64,000 bases of DNA from Nitrospirota bacterium (GTDB lineage: Bacteria; Nitrospirota; JACRHJ01), in NCBI GenBank assembly GCA_021784575.1, contig JAJYHX010000008.1, positions 24,804-88,803 on the forward strand. Direction: 5' to 3'. A program made the translations under genes and the position numbers. The stretch's first letter is position 1. Each line of letters opens with the position of its first letter. Positions 16,775 to 24,048 of this stretch are shown here, in pieces. The notes beneath the pieces were generated by a model. The model was not told where the DNA came from. It saw only the letters and a program-made list of their open reading frames with translations, and made no database searches.

Positions 16775-17356
16775 ATGAAAGAGCTGCTTGGAGGGATGCT
16801 GAACGGGATGAAGGATGTTCTGGCTGCAAGGGCGGGCGAGGGATCTATGGAAAAAATTTTGCTGTATTCAGGCATAGCCGAAATTTCATCGGCGAGTTCA
16901 TCCGAAACTGCGCCCAAGGCGATTCTCTGCATGCTGGAAAACCTCTGCAGGACGCTGAACATTCCACTGGAAGAGACTGCGGAGGTCTACGGCGAACGCT
17001 GGTTCAAACATTACATACCAAAGATAACGCCATATCTCGGAACGGACATAAACGACTCGCGGTCGTTTCTCCTCAAGTTAAACGAGATACATTCTTCCAT
17101 GTCCGCTCCCGACGGCGGCAGCCCGTTTTTCTGTTACGACTGGAAGGACAGGGACACGCTGATTATGAGCTTCAGCGGCCTCGAAGAATGGGAGAGCCTG
17201 CCGGCTTATTTGTTCAAGGGGATGATTAGCGGCGTGGCGAAATTCTACGGCGAAGACGTGAGGCTCTTTACCGGCCCGTCAAACACGTTCATCATAATCT
17301 TCCCTGAATCCGAGATCAGAAGAAGGAAAATCCGACGAGCAGGAAGCTCGAATTGA
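16775..17356 (+). CDS. H-NOX (heme NO-binding)-like protein lacking the YxSxR motif
   Basis: A 193-residue soluble protein, one of only two plus-strand genes. It aligns by pattern with H-NOX domains: LCMLENLCRTLNIPLEETAE, YGERWFKHYIPKI, then FLLKLNEIHSSM with His106 at the place of the proximal heme ligand, and the C-terminal YLFKGMISGVAKFYGEDV helix. The heme-propionate motif YxSxR, expected near 131-135, is replaced by MSFSGLEEW. Heme binding is therefore uncertain. H-NOX proteins usually signal NO or redox state to kinases or cyclases; no such partner is adjacent. The ATG at 16775 is preferred over a TTG two codons earlier because of ribosome-binding-site spacing. Confidence 0.7.
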   Translation: MKELLGGMLNGMKDVLAARAGEGSMEKILLYSGIAEISSASSSETAPKAILCMLENLCRTLNIPLEETAEVYGERWFKHYIPKITPYLGTDINDSRSFLLKLNEIHSSMSAPDGGSPFFCYDWKDRDTLIMSFSGLEEWESLPAYLFKGMISGVAKFYGEDVRLFTGPSNTFIIIFPESEIRRRKIRRAGSSN

Positions 17357-17900
17357 TGCTCCGGTTCGGGTCTTTTATGTGGGCGTTGGAGATGTGCCGG
17401 TAGCGGTACTGGATGTTTACGGCGTGTTTTTCGTCTATGAAATACTGCACGCCGAAACCGGTCTGGATTATGAAATTGAAATCCGACCCCTGGACGTTAT
17501 GGCCGATTGGCTCGTAGATGGCCCCAAAGCCGAAGGTGGAATAGGGAGACCACCGGCTGTGAAGCGCGGTGAAGTTGTATTTAAAGCCCGCAAACGAAAG
17601 CCCCGCCTCCACCTTGCCGTTCGGATGCGTTATAACGCCGACAACAGGCTCCGCCTGATACTGGACGAGGCCCCGGAAAAAAGACGCGCCAAGCTCCTTT
17701 TTTGTCAGGAGAATGGAAATAGACGGCATGAAGACCGCGTGCTCTATGCAGGGCTGAACGGAGTGATGATCCATCGCCCATCCATACCCGGTGAGAAAGC
17801 CAATCTCATACGGGCTGTTTTCGATGATGTTCGCGGAATCCAAATCCGCAGCGAAGGCGGGAGAGGAAAAAAACAGGAATATTGTCAACATGACTGTCAT
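17316..17900 (-). CDS. PagL-like lipid A 3-O-deacylase (outer-membrane beta-barrel)
   Basis: About 194 residues, beginning with a signal peptide (MTVMLTIFLFFSSPAFA-ADL). The mature part is a run of short amphipathic strands ending in Phe, as outer-membrane barrels do. The catalytic His-x-Ser-Asn motif of PagL/acyloxyacyl hydrolases is present near the C-terminus (YRYRHISNAHI). The start codon lies inside a palindromic repeat; the open frame continues upstream through it as RRWIPAFAG, so the true start is either the ATG at 17898-17900 or the one at 17889-17891. The 3' end overlaps the convergent H-NOX-like gene by 41 bp. Removal of an R-3-hydroxyacyl chain from lipid A is the expected role. 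Confidence 0.75.
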   Translation of the reverse strand: MTVMLTIFLFFSSPAFAADLDSANIIENSPYEIGFLTGYGWAMDHHSVQPCIEHAVFMPSISILLTKKELGASFFRGLVQYQAEPVVGVITHPNGKVEAGLSFAGFKYNFTALHSRWSPYSTFGFGAIYEPIGHNVQGSDFNFIIQTGFGVQYFIDEKHAVNIQYRYRHISNAHIKDPNRSINSSFLLVGFSFF

Positions 17901-17964
17901 TCCCGCGAAAGCGGGAATCCAGCGCCTTTTAAAGTCTCCGGGCCCCAGCTTTCGCGGGGGTGAC
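17896..17964. repeat. Paired palindromic repeat (family C, REP-like)
   Basis: GTCATTCCCGCGAAAGCGGG (start of 17896-17922) is a near-perfect palindrome. A second related arm (CAGCTTTCGCGGGGGTGAC, up to 17964) lies in inverted orientation 20 bp away. The pair covers the start of the PagL-like gene. Another copy is at 19047-19073, and fragments occur near 10005 and 11600. Confidence 0.8.
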
Positions 17965-17987
17965 AAACCGATTCTATAAGGCATTAT

Positions 17988-18923
17988 TTACACCCCCAGC
18001 TTCTTCCTGAAGTAATCGAGCGTCCTGGCCAGTCCCTCCTCAAGACCAACCTTCGGCTCCCAGCCGAGCAGGCCCTTCGCTTTCGTTATGTCGGGCTGGC
18101 GGACCTTCGGGTCGTCTTCCGGAAGCGGCTTGAAAACAATCCTGCTCTTCGAGCCTGTAATCTTTACAATCGCCTCCGCCATCTGTAGCACGCTCATCTC
18201 GGCCGGGTTCCCGATATTTACCGGCGTGTCCACGCCGGATAACAGAAGCCTCGTTATGCCGTCCACCTCGTCCGATACGAAACAGAAGCTCCTGGTCTGG
18301 GAGCCGTCGCCGTAGACGGTTATGTCCTCGTTTTTCAGGGCCTGGCACATGAAGTTCGGCACCGCGCGCCCGTCCCGTATGCGCATACGCGGCCCGTAGG
18401 TATTGAATATCCGCACAATGCGGGTCTTTACTCCGTGGTAGCGGTGATACGCCATCGTCATGGCCTCGGAGAAGCGCTTGGCCTCGTCGTACACTCCCCT
18501 GGGGCCGATGGGGTTCACGTTGCCCCAGTAGTCCTCCGTCTGCGGGTGGATTAAAGGGTCTCCGTATACCTCGGACGTCGAGGCCAGAAGGAACACGGCC
18601 TTCTTTTCCTTCGCAAGCCCAAGCGCCTTGTGAGTCCCCAGCGAGCCGACTTTCATGGTCTGGATGGGAAGCTCAAGGTAGTCTATCGGCGAGGCCGGAG
18701 ACGCGAAATGCAGGATATAGTCCAGCGGGCCGTCCACGAAAAGGTAGTTGGTCACGTCGTATTTTATGAACGTGAACTTATCGCTTTTTATGTGCGAGAT
18801 ATTGGCGACGTCTCCGGTGATGAGATTGTCAACGCATATTACCTCGTGCCCGTCCGCCAGGAACCTGTCTGCCAGGTGCGAGCCTATGAAACCCGCCCCT
18901 CCGGTAATGAGTATCCTTGCCAA
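17988..18923 (-). CDS. UDP-glucuronate decarboxylase (UDP-xylose synthase)
   Basis: A 311-residue extended short-chain dehydrogenase. The NAD motif is [18 protein letters not shown]. The catalytic Tyr-Lys is in [13 protein letters not shown], with STSEVYGDP before it. The substrate loop is [21 protein letters not shown], which is characteristic of UXS enzymes making UDP-xylose from UDP-glucuronate. The gene for UDP-glucose dehydrogenase, which makes its substrate, is immediately upstream. Together they supply pentose for LPS or exopolysaccharide. Conversion to a 4-keto-pentose, as in ArnA, is less likely given the size and lack of a formyltransferase domain. Confidence 0.9.
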   Translation of the reverse strand: MARILITGGAGFIGSHLADRFLADGHEVICVDNLITGDVANISHIKSDKFTFIKYDVTNYLFVDGPLDYILHFASPASPIDYLELPIQTMKVGSLGTHKALGLAKEKKAVFLLASTSEVYGDPLIHPQTEDYWGNVNPIGPRGVYDEAKRFSEAMTMAYHRYHGVKTRIVRIFNTYGPRMRIRDGRAVPNFMCQALKNEDITVYGDGSQTRSFCFVSDEVDGITRLLLSGVDTPVNIGNPAEMSVLQMAEAIVKITGSKSRIVFKPLPEDDPKVRQPDITKAKGLLGWEPKVGLEEGLARTLDYFRKKLGV

Positions 18924-18971
18924 AATAAACCTCCTTTAAATCGTTACTTTCTTTTCGGGTGGGAATAACAT

Positions 18972-19073
18972 CAACCCTCACCACCCTATCCCCTCTCTCC
19001 TCGACCCATAGGTAATGGATGCCCCGGGGCGAGGGTGGAAAGATTGTCGTTCCCGCAAAAGCGGGAACCCGGT
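18972..19073. repeat. Tandem family B and family C palindromic repeats
   Basis: The gap between the UXS and ugd genes holds a C/G-rich block (CCCTCACCACCC..., CCCCTCTCTCC..., GGGGCGAGGGTGG) and then GTCGTTCCCGCAAAAGCGGG with its inverted arm. Nothing else is seen in this gap. Confidence 0.7.
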
Positions 19074-19077
19074 GACT

Positions 19078-20382
19078 TTAATGCCTTCCCACGCAGGCGT
19101 ATCTGAAGCCTTCCGCCCTCATCTTGTCCGGTTCGTATACGTTCCTCAAATCGATTATAATGGGGTTCTTCATGCTGTGCCTGAGCTTCTGAAGGTCCAT
19201 TATCCTGAACTGGTTCCATTCCGTCATTATCACAAGGGCGTCCGCGCCATCCGCACAGGAATAAGGGCCGTCGCAATATGTTATGTCCGGCAGGAGTTTC
19301 TTCGCCTCGCTTGTCGCGACGGGGTCGTGCGCGCGTATGACGGCGCCTTCCTTCTGGAGCGCCCGGATTATGGGCACTGACGGCGCGTCACGCATGTCGT
19401 CGGTATTCGGCTTGAACGAAAGCCCCAGGACGGCTATGACCTTTCCCGCGACACTGCCGCCCATTACTCCGCGTATCTTGTCGGTCATCTTCGCGCGCTG
19501 GTCGTGGTTCACATCGAGCACGGCCTTTACAATCCTGAAGTCGTAGTCGTGCTCTTTCGCTATCTGCACAATGGCCTGCGTGTCCTTCGGGAAACACGAG
19601 CCGCCGAAACCGGGGCCGGGGTGCAGAAACTTCGAGCCGATGCGGTTGTCAAGCCCCATGCCTACGGCGACCTTGTGCACGTCCGCGCGCACAAGCTCAC
19701 AGATATTCGCAATCTCGTTTATAAAAGAAATCTTGACGGCGAGGAAGGCGTTGGAGGCGTATTTTATCATCTCCGCAGTGGCGACGTTCGTCAGGACGAA
19801 CGGCGTCTCTATCAGATACAGCGGACTGTAAAGGTCTTTCATAATCGCCATGGCCTGGTCGGAATCGGCGCCGATCACCACCCTGTTCGGATGCATGAAG
19901 TCCTCTATGGCCGAGCCTTCGCGCAGAAACTCCGGGTTCGATACTATATCGAAATCGATCTTCTCCCTCTGGCTTTTGCTGATGATGGCGCGCAGCCTCT
20001 CGCCCGTCCCCACGGGCACGGTGCTCTTTGTGACGACGACCTTGTAGCCGTTCATGTTCAATGCTATGCTCTGCGCCACCTCTTCCACGTAGGAGAGGTC
20101 TGCGGAGCCGTCTTCCCTGGGCGGAGTGCCGACGGCGATAAAGACCACCAGCGCCTTCTGCACGGCTTCGGCGAGGTCGGAGGTGAAGGATATGCGCCCG
20201 CCCTTCATGTTCTTCTTCAACACCTCCTCAAGCCCCGGCTCGTATATCGGTATTATCCCCTGTTTCAGGTCTGATATTTTCTTTTCGTCATTATCGACGC
20301 AGGTAACCTTCAGACCGAATTCGGCAAAACACGCGCCCGTGACAAGCCCAACGTAGCCGGAACCAACGACGCAGATATTCAT
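19078..20382 (-). CDS. ugd: UDP-glucose 6-dehydrogenase
   Basis: A 434-residue NAD-dependent enzyme that oxidises UDP-glucose to UDP-glucuronate. The N-terminal Rossmann motif is ICVVGSGYVGLVTGACFAEFG. The catalytic Cys lies in FGGSCFPKDTQA. The C-terminal NAD/UDP-binding domain begins near VIAVLGLSFKPNTDDMRDAPS. I chose the ATG at 20380-20382 (MNICVVG), which has AAGGAGG nine bases upstream. It feeds the adjacent UXS gene. Confidence 0.95.
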   Translation of the reverse strand: MNICVVGSGYVGLVTGACFAEFGLKVTCVDNDEKKISDLKQGIIPIYEPGLEEVLKKNMKGGRISFTSDLAEAVQKALVVFIAVGTPPREDGSADLSYVEEVAQSIALNMNGYKVVVTKSTVPVGTGERLRAIISKSQREKIDFDIVSNPEFLREGSAIEDFMHPNRVVIGADSDQAMAIMKDLYSPLYLIETPFVLTNVATAEMIKYASNAFLAVKISFINEIANICELVRADVHKVAVGMGLDNRIGSKFLHPGPGFGGSCFPKDTQAIVQIAKEHDYDFRIVKAVLDVNHDQRAKMTDKIRGVMGGSVAGKVIAVLGLSFKPNTDDMRDAPSVPIIRALQKEGAVIRAHDPVATSEAKKLLPDITYCDGPYSCADGADALVIMTEWNQFRIMDLQKLRHSMKNPIIIDLRNVYEPDKMRAEGFRYACVGRH

Positions 20383-20409
20383 ATAACAGAACCTCCTTAA
20401 AATGATTGC

Positions 20410-20482
20410 CATTCTGAGCCAAGCGAAGAATCCACAGTCCTCATTAAAAATAGATTCTTCGGCTGACGCCTCAGAATGACAG
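20410..20482. repeat. Dispersed repeat (family E) between ugd and rmlD
   Basis: CATTCTGAGCCAAGCGAAGA at the left and GACGCCTCAGAATGACAGG at the right are inverted arms of an element also seen near 40130, 40216 and 45022. It occupies almost the whole intergenic gap. Confidence 0.7.
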
Positions 20483-20487
20483 GCGAA

Positions 20488-21399
20488 TCATTTCCTGTGG
20501 TTCAAATAATCCCTCAGGGACTCTTCCCAGCCGCGCATCCTGTGGCCGGTGGTACTTCCGTATTTTCCCTTCGAGAGCACCGAATAAGCCGGACGGAGCG
20601 CGGGCCGCCCAAGCTCTTCGGTGGTAATCGGTTTTACGTTTATGCCGGCGGCGCCGGAGAGCCTAAGGATTTCCCTCGCATAATCAAACCACGAACAGTA
20701 TCCTTCGTTCGCGGCATGGAATGTGCCTGAGGCGTCCGCCTCGACAAGCCTTGCGAGCGCATCGGCCAAGTCCACGGTGTATGTCGGGCTTCCCACCTGG
20801 TCTGAGACGACGGACAGCTCGTCCTTCTTTCCGACCTGCGCGAGTATCGCCTCGACAAAGTTCGGGCCGTTCTTTCCGAAGAGCCATGATGTCCGGACAA
20901 TCAGCGCTCCGGGCAGAACGTTCAGGACTTCGACCTCCCCTTTAAGCTTCGATTTCCCGTATACGTTAAGCGGCCCCGTCACGTCCGTCTCGACGTAAGG
21001 TTCCGTTTTTTCCCCGTCGTAGACATAGTCCGTGCTGACGCAGAGCATCTTAGCCATCGCGCCCCACGCCCCTTTTGCGACATTCCTGGCGCCGTCGGCG
21101 TTCAAGCGGAACGCCTTGTCCGGCTCTTTTTCGCAGCCGTCCACGTTCGTGTACGCGGCGCAGTGTATCACCCAGTCCGGCTTCAGTTCCGCGGTCAGTT
21201 CGCGGATCGCTACCTCGTCCAGGATGTCGCAGGCGCGGAAAGAAATTTTGTTTGAGTCAACGGGCGCAATAAATTGCGCCCCTACGTGCGATTCGAGCCT
21301 CTGCGGCAGGTCGAGGCCGACGACCTCGTGCGCTCCCGAGAGCCGCGCCATGAGGTCCGTCCCGAGCATCCCCGCCGCGCCGGTAACCGCAATCTTCAC
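20488..21399 (-). CDS. rmlD: dTDP-4-dehydrorhamnose reductase, with an in-frame repeat insertion
   Basis: About 303 residues. RmlD reduces dTDP-4-keto-rhamnose to dTDP-L-rhamnose. Rossmann motif [18 protein letters not shown], catalytic YGKSKLKGE and [10 protein letters not shown] are present. The start is a GTG that overlaps the rmlB stop (GTGA). Residues about 33-57 ([20 protein letters not shown]...) are absent from ordinary RmlD proteins, where GLDLP is soon followed by the DI(T/L)D segment; the extra part contains a family A palindromic repeat. The insert sits at a surface turn after beta-strand 2, so the enzyme is probably still active. Confidence 0.9.
   Translation of the reverse strand: MKIAVTGAAGMLGTDLMARLSGAHEVVGLDLPQRLESHVGAQFIAPVDSNKISFRACDILDEVAIRELTAELKPDWVIHCAAYTNVDGCEKEPDKAFRLNADGARNVAKGAWGAMAKMLCVSTDYVYDGEKTEPYVETDVTGPLNVYGKSKLKGEVEVLNVLPGALIVRTSWLFGKNGPNFVEAILAQVGKKDELSVVSDQVGSPTYTVDLADALARLVEADASGTFHAANEGYCSWFDYAREILRLSGAAGINVKPITTEELGRPALRPAYSVLSKGKYGSTTGHRMRGWEESLRDYLNHRK
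21261..21286. repeat. Family A palindromic repeat inside rmlD
   Basis: GGGCGCAATAAATTGCGCCC (21262-21281) is a perfect hairpin-forming palindrome. Copies lie in intergenic DNA at 39910, 40076, 40281 and 48042. Here it is translated in frame as [10 protein letters not shown]. Confidence 0.85.
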
Positions 21400-22382
21400 A
21401 GGGACGCTCCCTTTCCCACGAGGCGGCGCCACTCCCGATTCTCTTGATACCACTTTATGGTATCCCTGATGCCGTCCTCGAAGGAGACCTCCGGCCTCCA
21501 GCCGAGCTCGCGCTGTATTTTCGAGGAATCTATCGCATAGCGCCTGTCGTGGCCGAGGCGGTCGGTGACATAGTTTATCAGGCTTTCCGGCCTGCCGAGC
21601 TCTCCAAGTATAAGTCTCGTTATCTCTATATTCCTTCTCTCGTTGTTCCCGCCGATGTTGTATACCTCGCCGGGCGCGCCCTTTCGCATCACAATATCCA
21701 CGGCCTTGCAGTGGTCGGAGACGTGAAGCCAGTCCCGGACGTTCAGGCCGTCTCCGTAAAGCGGGACAGGCCTGCCGGCCAGCGCGTTATTGATGAAGAG
21801 CGGTATAAGCTTCTCCGGGAACTGGTAAGGCCCGTAGTTGTTCGAGCAGCGCGTTACGACGACCGGCAGGCCGAAGGTGTGCCGGCAAGCCAGCGCCAGC
21901 ATGTCCGCCCCGGCCTTCGAGGCGGAATACGGGCTGTTCGGGGAAAGCGGCGTCTCTTCCGTGAAATACCCTTCCGTCCCAAGCGAGCCGTAGACCTCGT
22001 CGGTGGAAATATGGACGAATATTTCAGGCTTCAGTTTCATCGCGGCGTCGAGCAGAACCTGCGTGCCGACAACATTCGTCATCGCAAAGACTGAGGGATT
22101 CTCTATGCTCCTGTCCACATGGGATTCGGCGGCGAAATGGACAACGGCGTCCGCGCCGTCCATGGCCTCCGATACGGCGCGCGGATCGCATATGTTTCCT
22201 TTTATGAATCTGTAGCGCGGGTTCTTCTCGATGTCCCTGAGGTTCTCAAGGCTGCCGGCATACGTGAGCGCGTCGAAGTTGACGACCTCGGCATCGGGAC
22301 GGTTGTTTATTATGTGGCGGATAAAGTTGGAGCCGATGAACCCGCACCCGCCCGTCACCATTATTTTCCGGGGCGTCCTCAT
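21396..22382 (-). CDS. rmlB: dTDP-glucose 4,6-dehydratase
   Basis: A 328-residue extended short-chain dehydrogenase converting dTDP-glucose to dTDP-4-keto-6-deoxyglucose. NAD motif [17 protein letters not shown], catalytic [20 protein letters not shown] and the [20 protein letters not shown] segment are diagnostic. It follows rmlC with no gap (start 22382, rmlC stop 22383) and overlaps rmlD, so the dTDP-rhamnose set is one transcript (A-C-B-D order). Confidence 0.95.
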   Translation of the reverse strand: MRTPRKIMVTGGCGFIGSNFIRHIINNRPDAEVVNFDALTYAGSLENLRDIEKNPRYRFIKGNICDPRAVSEAMDGADAVVHFAAESHVDRSIENPSVFAMTNVVGTQVLLDAAMKLKPEIFVHISTDEVYGSLGTEGYFTEETPLSPNSPYSASKAGADMLALACRHTFGLPVVVTRCSNNYGPYQFPEKLIPLFINNALAGRPVPLYGDGLNVRDWLHVSDHCKAVDIVMRKGAPGEVYNIGGNNERRNIEITRLILGELGRPESLINYVTDRLGHDRRYAIDSSKIQRELGWRPEVSFEDGIRDTIKWYQENREWRRLVGKGASL

Positions 22383-22838
22383 CTACCCGTCCTTCCTCGC
22401 CCAGTCGTAAGGGATGTCGCTTCCGTGCGCAGGTTTCCTGAACTCGTCCGGCTCCTTTGGATTGTACGGTTCGGTGGAACAGTTCATCACCATCGCCTCC
22501 GTGTCGCTTATGCACTTGAAACCGTGCCAGACGAACGGCGGTATCTGGAGCAGTATCTGGTTATGCTCCCCCAGGAAGAACTCGTTTACCTCGCCCATCG
22601 TCGGAGAGCCTTCGCGGTCGTCGTAGAGGACGACCTTCATCATGCCCTTCACGCAGCAGAAGTTGTCCGTCTGCTTCTTGTGGTAATGCCACGCCTTCGT
22701 CACTCCGGGCCAGGCGGTGGTAACGTATACCTGGCCGAACTTGATGAACTCCGGGTCGTCCGCGCGCAGGACTTCCATAAGCCGTCCGCGCTCGTCAGGT
22801 ATCATGCGGAGCTTTTTCACCTTTACGCCGTCGATCAT
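22383..22838 (-). CDS. RmlC-like cupin, dTDP-4-dehydrorhamnose 3,5-epimerase family (short form)
   Basis: A 151-residue double-stranded beta-helix protein. The core WPGVTKAWHYHKKQTDNFCCVKG supplies the metal-free cupin His residues, and IPPFVWHGFKCIS is the second cupin motif. It is about 30 residues shorter than classical RmlC (about 185) and its GLHYQ motif is replaced by AWHYH, so it belongs to the short RmlC-like branch. Its position between rmlA and rmlB argues that it performs the epimerisation step here; a sugar isomerase activity (FdtA-like) is the alternative. Confidence 0.8.
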   Translation of the reverse strand: MIDGVKVKKLRMIPDERGRLMEVLRADDPEFIKFGQVYVTTAWPGVTKAWHYHKKQTDNFCCVKGMMKVVLYDDREGSPTMGEVNEFFLGEHNQILLQIPPFVWHGFKCISDTEAMVMNCSTEPYNPKEPDEFRKPAHGSDIPYDWARKDG

Positions 22839-22862
22839 TTTTATTCTCCAATTTTTGCCAAT

Positions 22863-22959
22863 TTCCCCCCTCTTAAGATAAGATGGGGTTAGGGGGAGTT
22901 ATGATAATTTATAGTAACGCCCCCTCGGTCCTCCTCTTAACCCAAGAGGGGGATGAAGG
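22863..22959. repeat. Long inverted dispersed repeat (family D)
   Basis: CCCCCCTCTTAAGATAAGAT on the left and CTTAACCCAAGAGGGGGATG on the right are imperfect inverted arms. Related copies are at 40161-40209 and 48090-48150. It fills the gap between rmlC and rmlA. Confidence 0.7.
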
Positions 22960-22962
22960 AAT

Positions 22963-24027
22963 TTACAGCAGCCCTACCTTGCTGTTGTCTCCCAGCATGA
23001 ACCTGTACGCCGTGGGCTTGATAGGGGACTTCCCGACCTCGACATTGCGTCCGACGAGGCTGTCCTCGATTCTCCTGTCCACCTCGTTTATTATGCTCCC
23101 TTCGAGGACGATGCTGTGCTCTATCTCGGAGGAGAGCACCTGGACGTTTTTGTCGATGGAGGTGAACGGCCCTATGAACGAATTGATTACCCGCGCGTTA
23201 CTGCCGATTATGGCCGGGCCGCGCACGACGCTGTTTATGACCTCCGCTCCGCTCTCGACTACGACCTTGAACTCCACCGTGGACAACGAATCTACGTGCC
23301 CGTAAATGCAGGTGGCAAGGCTGTCCAGCACCATCCTGTTCGCTTCGAGCATGTCCTCCAGCTTCCCCGTGTCTTTCCACCAGCCGTTCACCATGTGCGG
23401 ATGCACGGTATAACCCTGGTCGATGAGATACTGTATCGCGTCCGTTATCTCAAGCTCGCCCCTGGCCGAGGGTTTTATGCGCTTTGCGGCCTTGATGATA
23501 TTCTGGTCGAACATATAAACACCGACCAGCGCGAGGTCGCTCTTCGGCTCGGAAGGCTTCTCGATTAGCCTCACGACCTTGCCGTCCTTAAGCTCCGCGA
23601 CGCCGAACTGCCTGGGGTTAGCCACCTTCGCCAGGAGTATCTGGGCGTTCGGCCTGTCCCGCATGAACTCTTTGGCGAGCTCTTTTATGCCGCCAAGGAT
23701 GAGGTTGTCCCCCAGGTACATCACGAAAGGGTCGTCCTTTAGGAAATCCTCGGCCACAAGCACGGCATGGGCAAGGCCCAGCGGCTCCGGCTGCCCGATA
23801 TACGTAACCTTTACGCCGAAACCGGAGCCGTTGCCGACAGCCGCCATGACCTCTTCTTTCGTGTCGCCCACGACTATGCCGATGTCCGTGATGCCGGCGT
23901 CGCGTATGGCCTCGATGCCGTAGAAGAGCACGGGCTTGTTCGCCACCGGCACAAGCTGTTTCGCGCTGGTGTAGGTTATAGGGCGAAGCCTCGTGCCCTT
24001 GCCGCCGGAAAGTATCAGCCCCTTCAT
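22963..24027 (-). CDS. rmlA: Glucose-1-phosphate thymidylyltransferase, long form
   Basis: A 354-residue nucleotidyltransferase making dTDP-glucose. The signature GLILSGGKGTRLRPITYTSAKQLVPVANKP opens the protein; the metal/substrate loop FVMYLGDNLILGG follows. After about residue 240 a hexapeptide left-handed beta-helix extension appears (VVRGPAIIGSNARVINSFIG...), as in the long archaeal/actinobacterial RmlA type rather than the 290-residue enteric form. It starts the dTDP-rhamnose operon just after lptD. Confidence 0.9.
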   Translation of the reverse strand: MKGLILSGGKGTRLRPITYTSAKQLVPVANKPVLFYGIEAIRDAGITDIGIVVGDTKEEVMAAVGNGSGFGVKVTYIGQPEPLGLAHAVLVAEDFLKDDPFVMYLGDNLILGGIKELAKEFMRDRPNAQILLAKVANPRQFGVAELKDGKVVRLIEKPSEPKSDLALVGVYMFDQNIIKAAKRIKPSARGELEITDAIQYLIDQGYTVHPHMVNGWWKDTGKLEDMLEANRMVLDSLATCIYGHVDSLSTVEFKVVVESGAEVINSVVRGPAIIGSNARVINSFIGPFTSIDKNVQVLSSEIEHSIVLEGSIINEVDRRIEDSLVGRNVEVGKSPIKPTAYRFMLGDNSKVGLL

Positions 24028-24048
24028 AAGCGCTCCTTTGAGCTTTGT

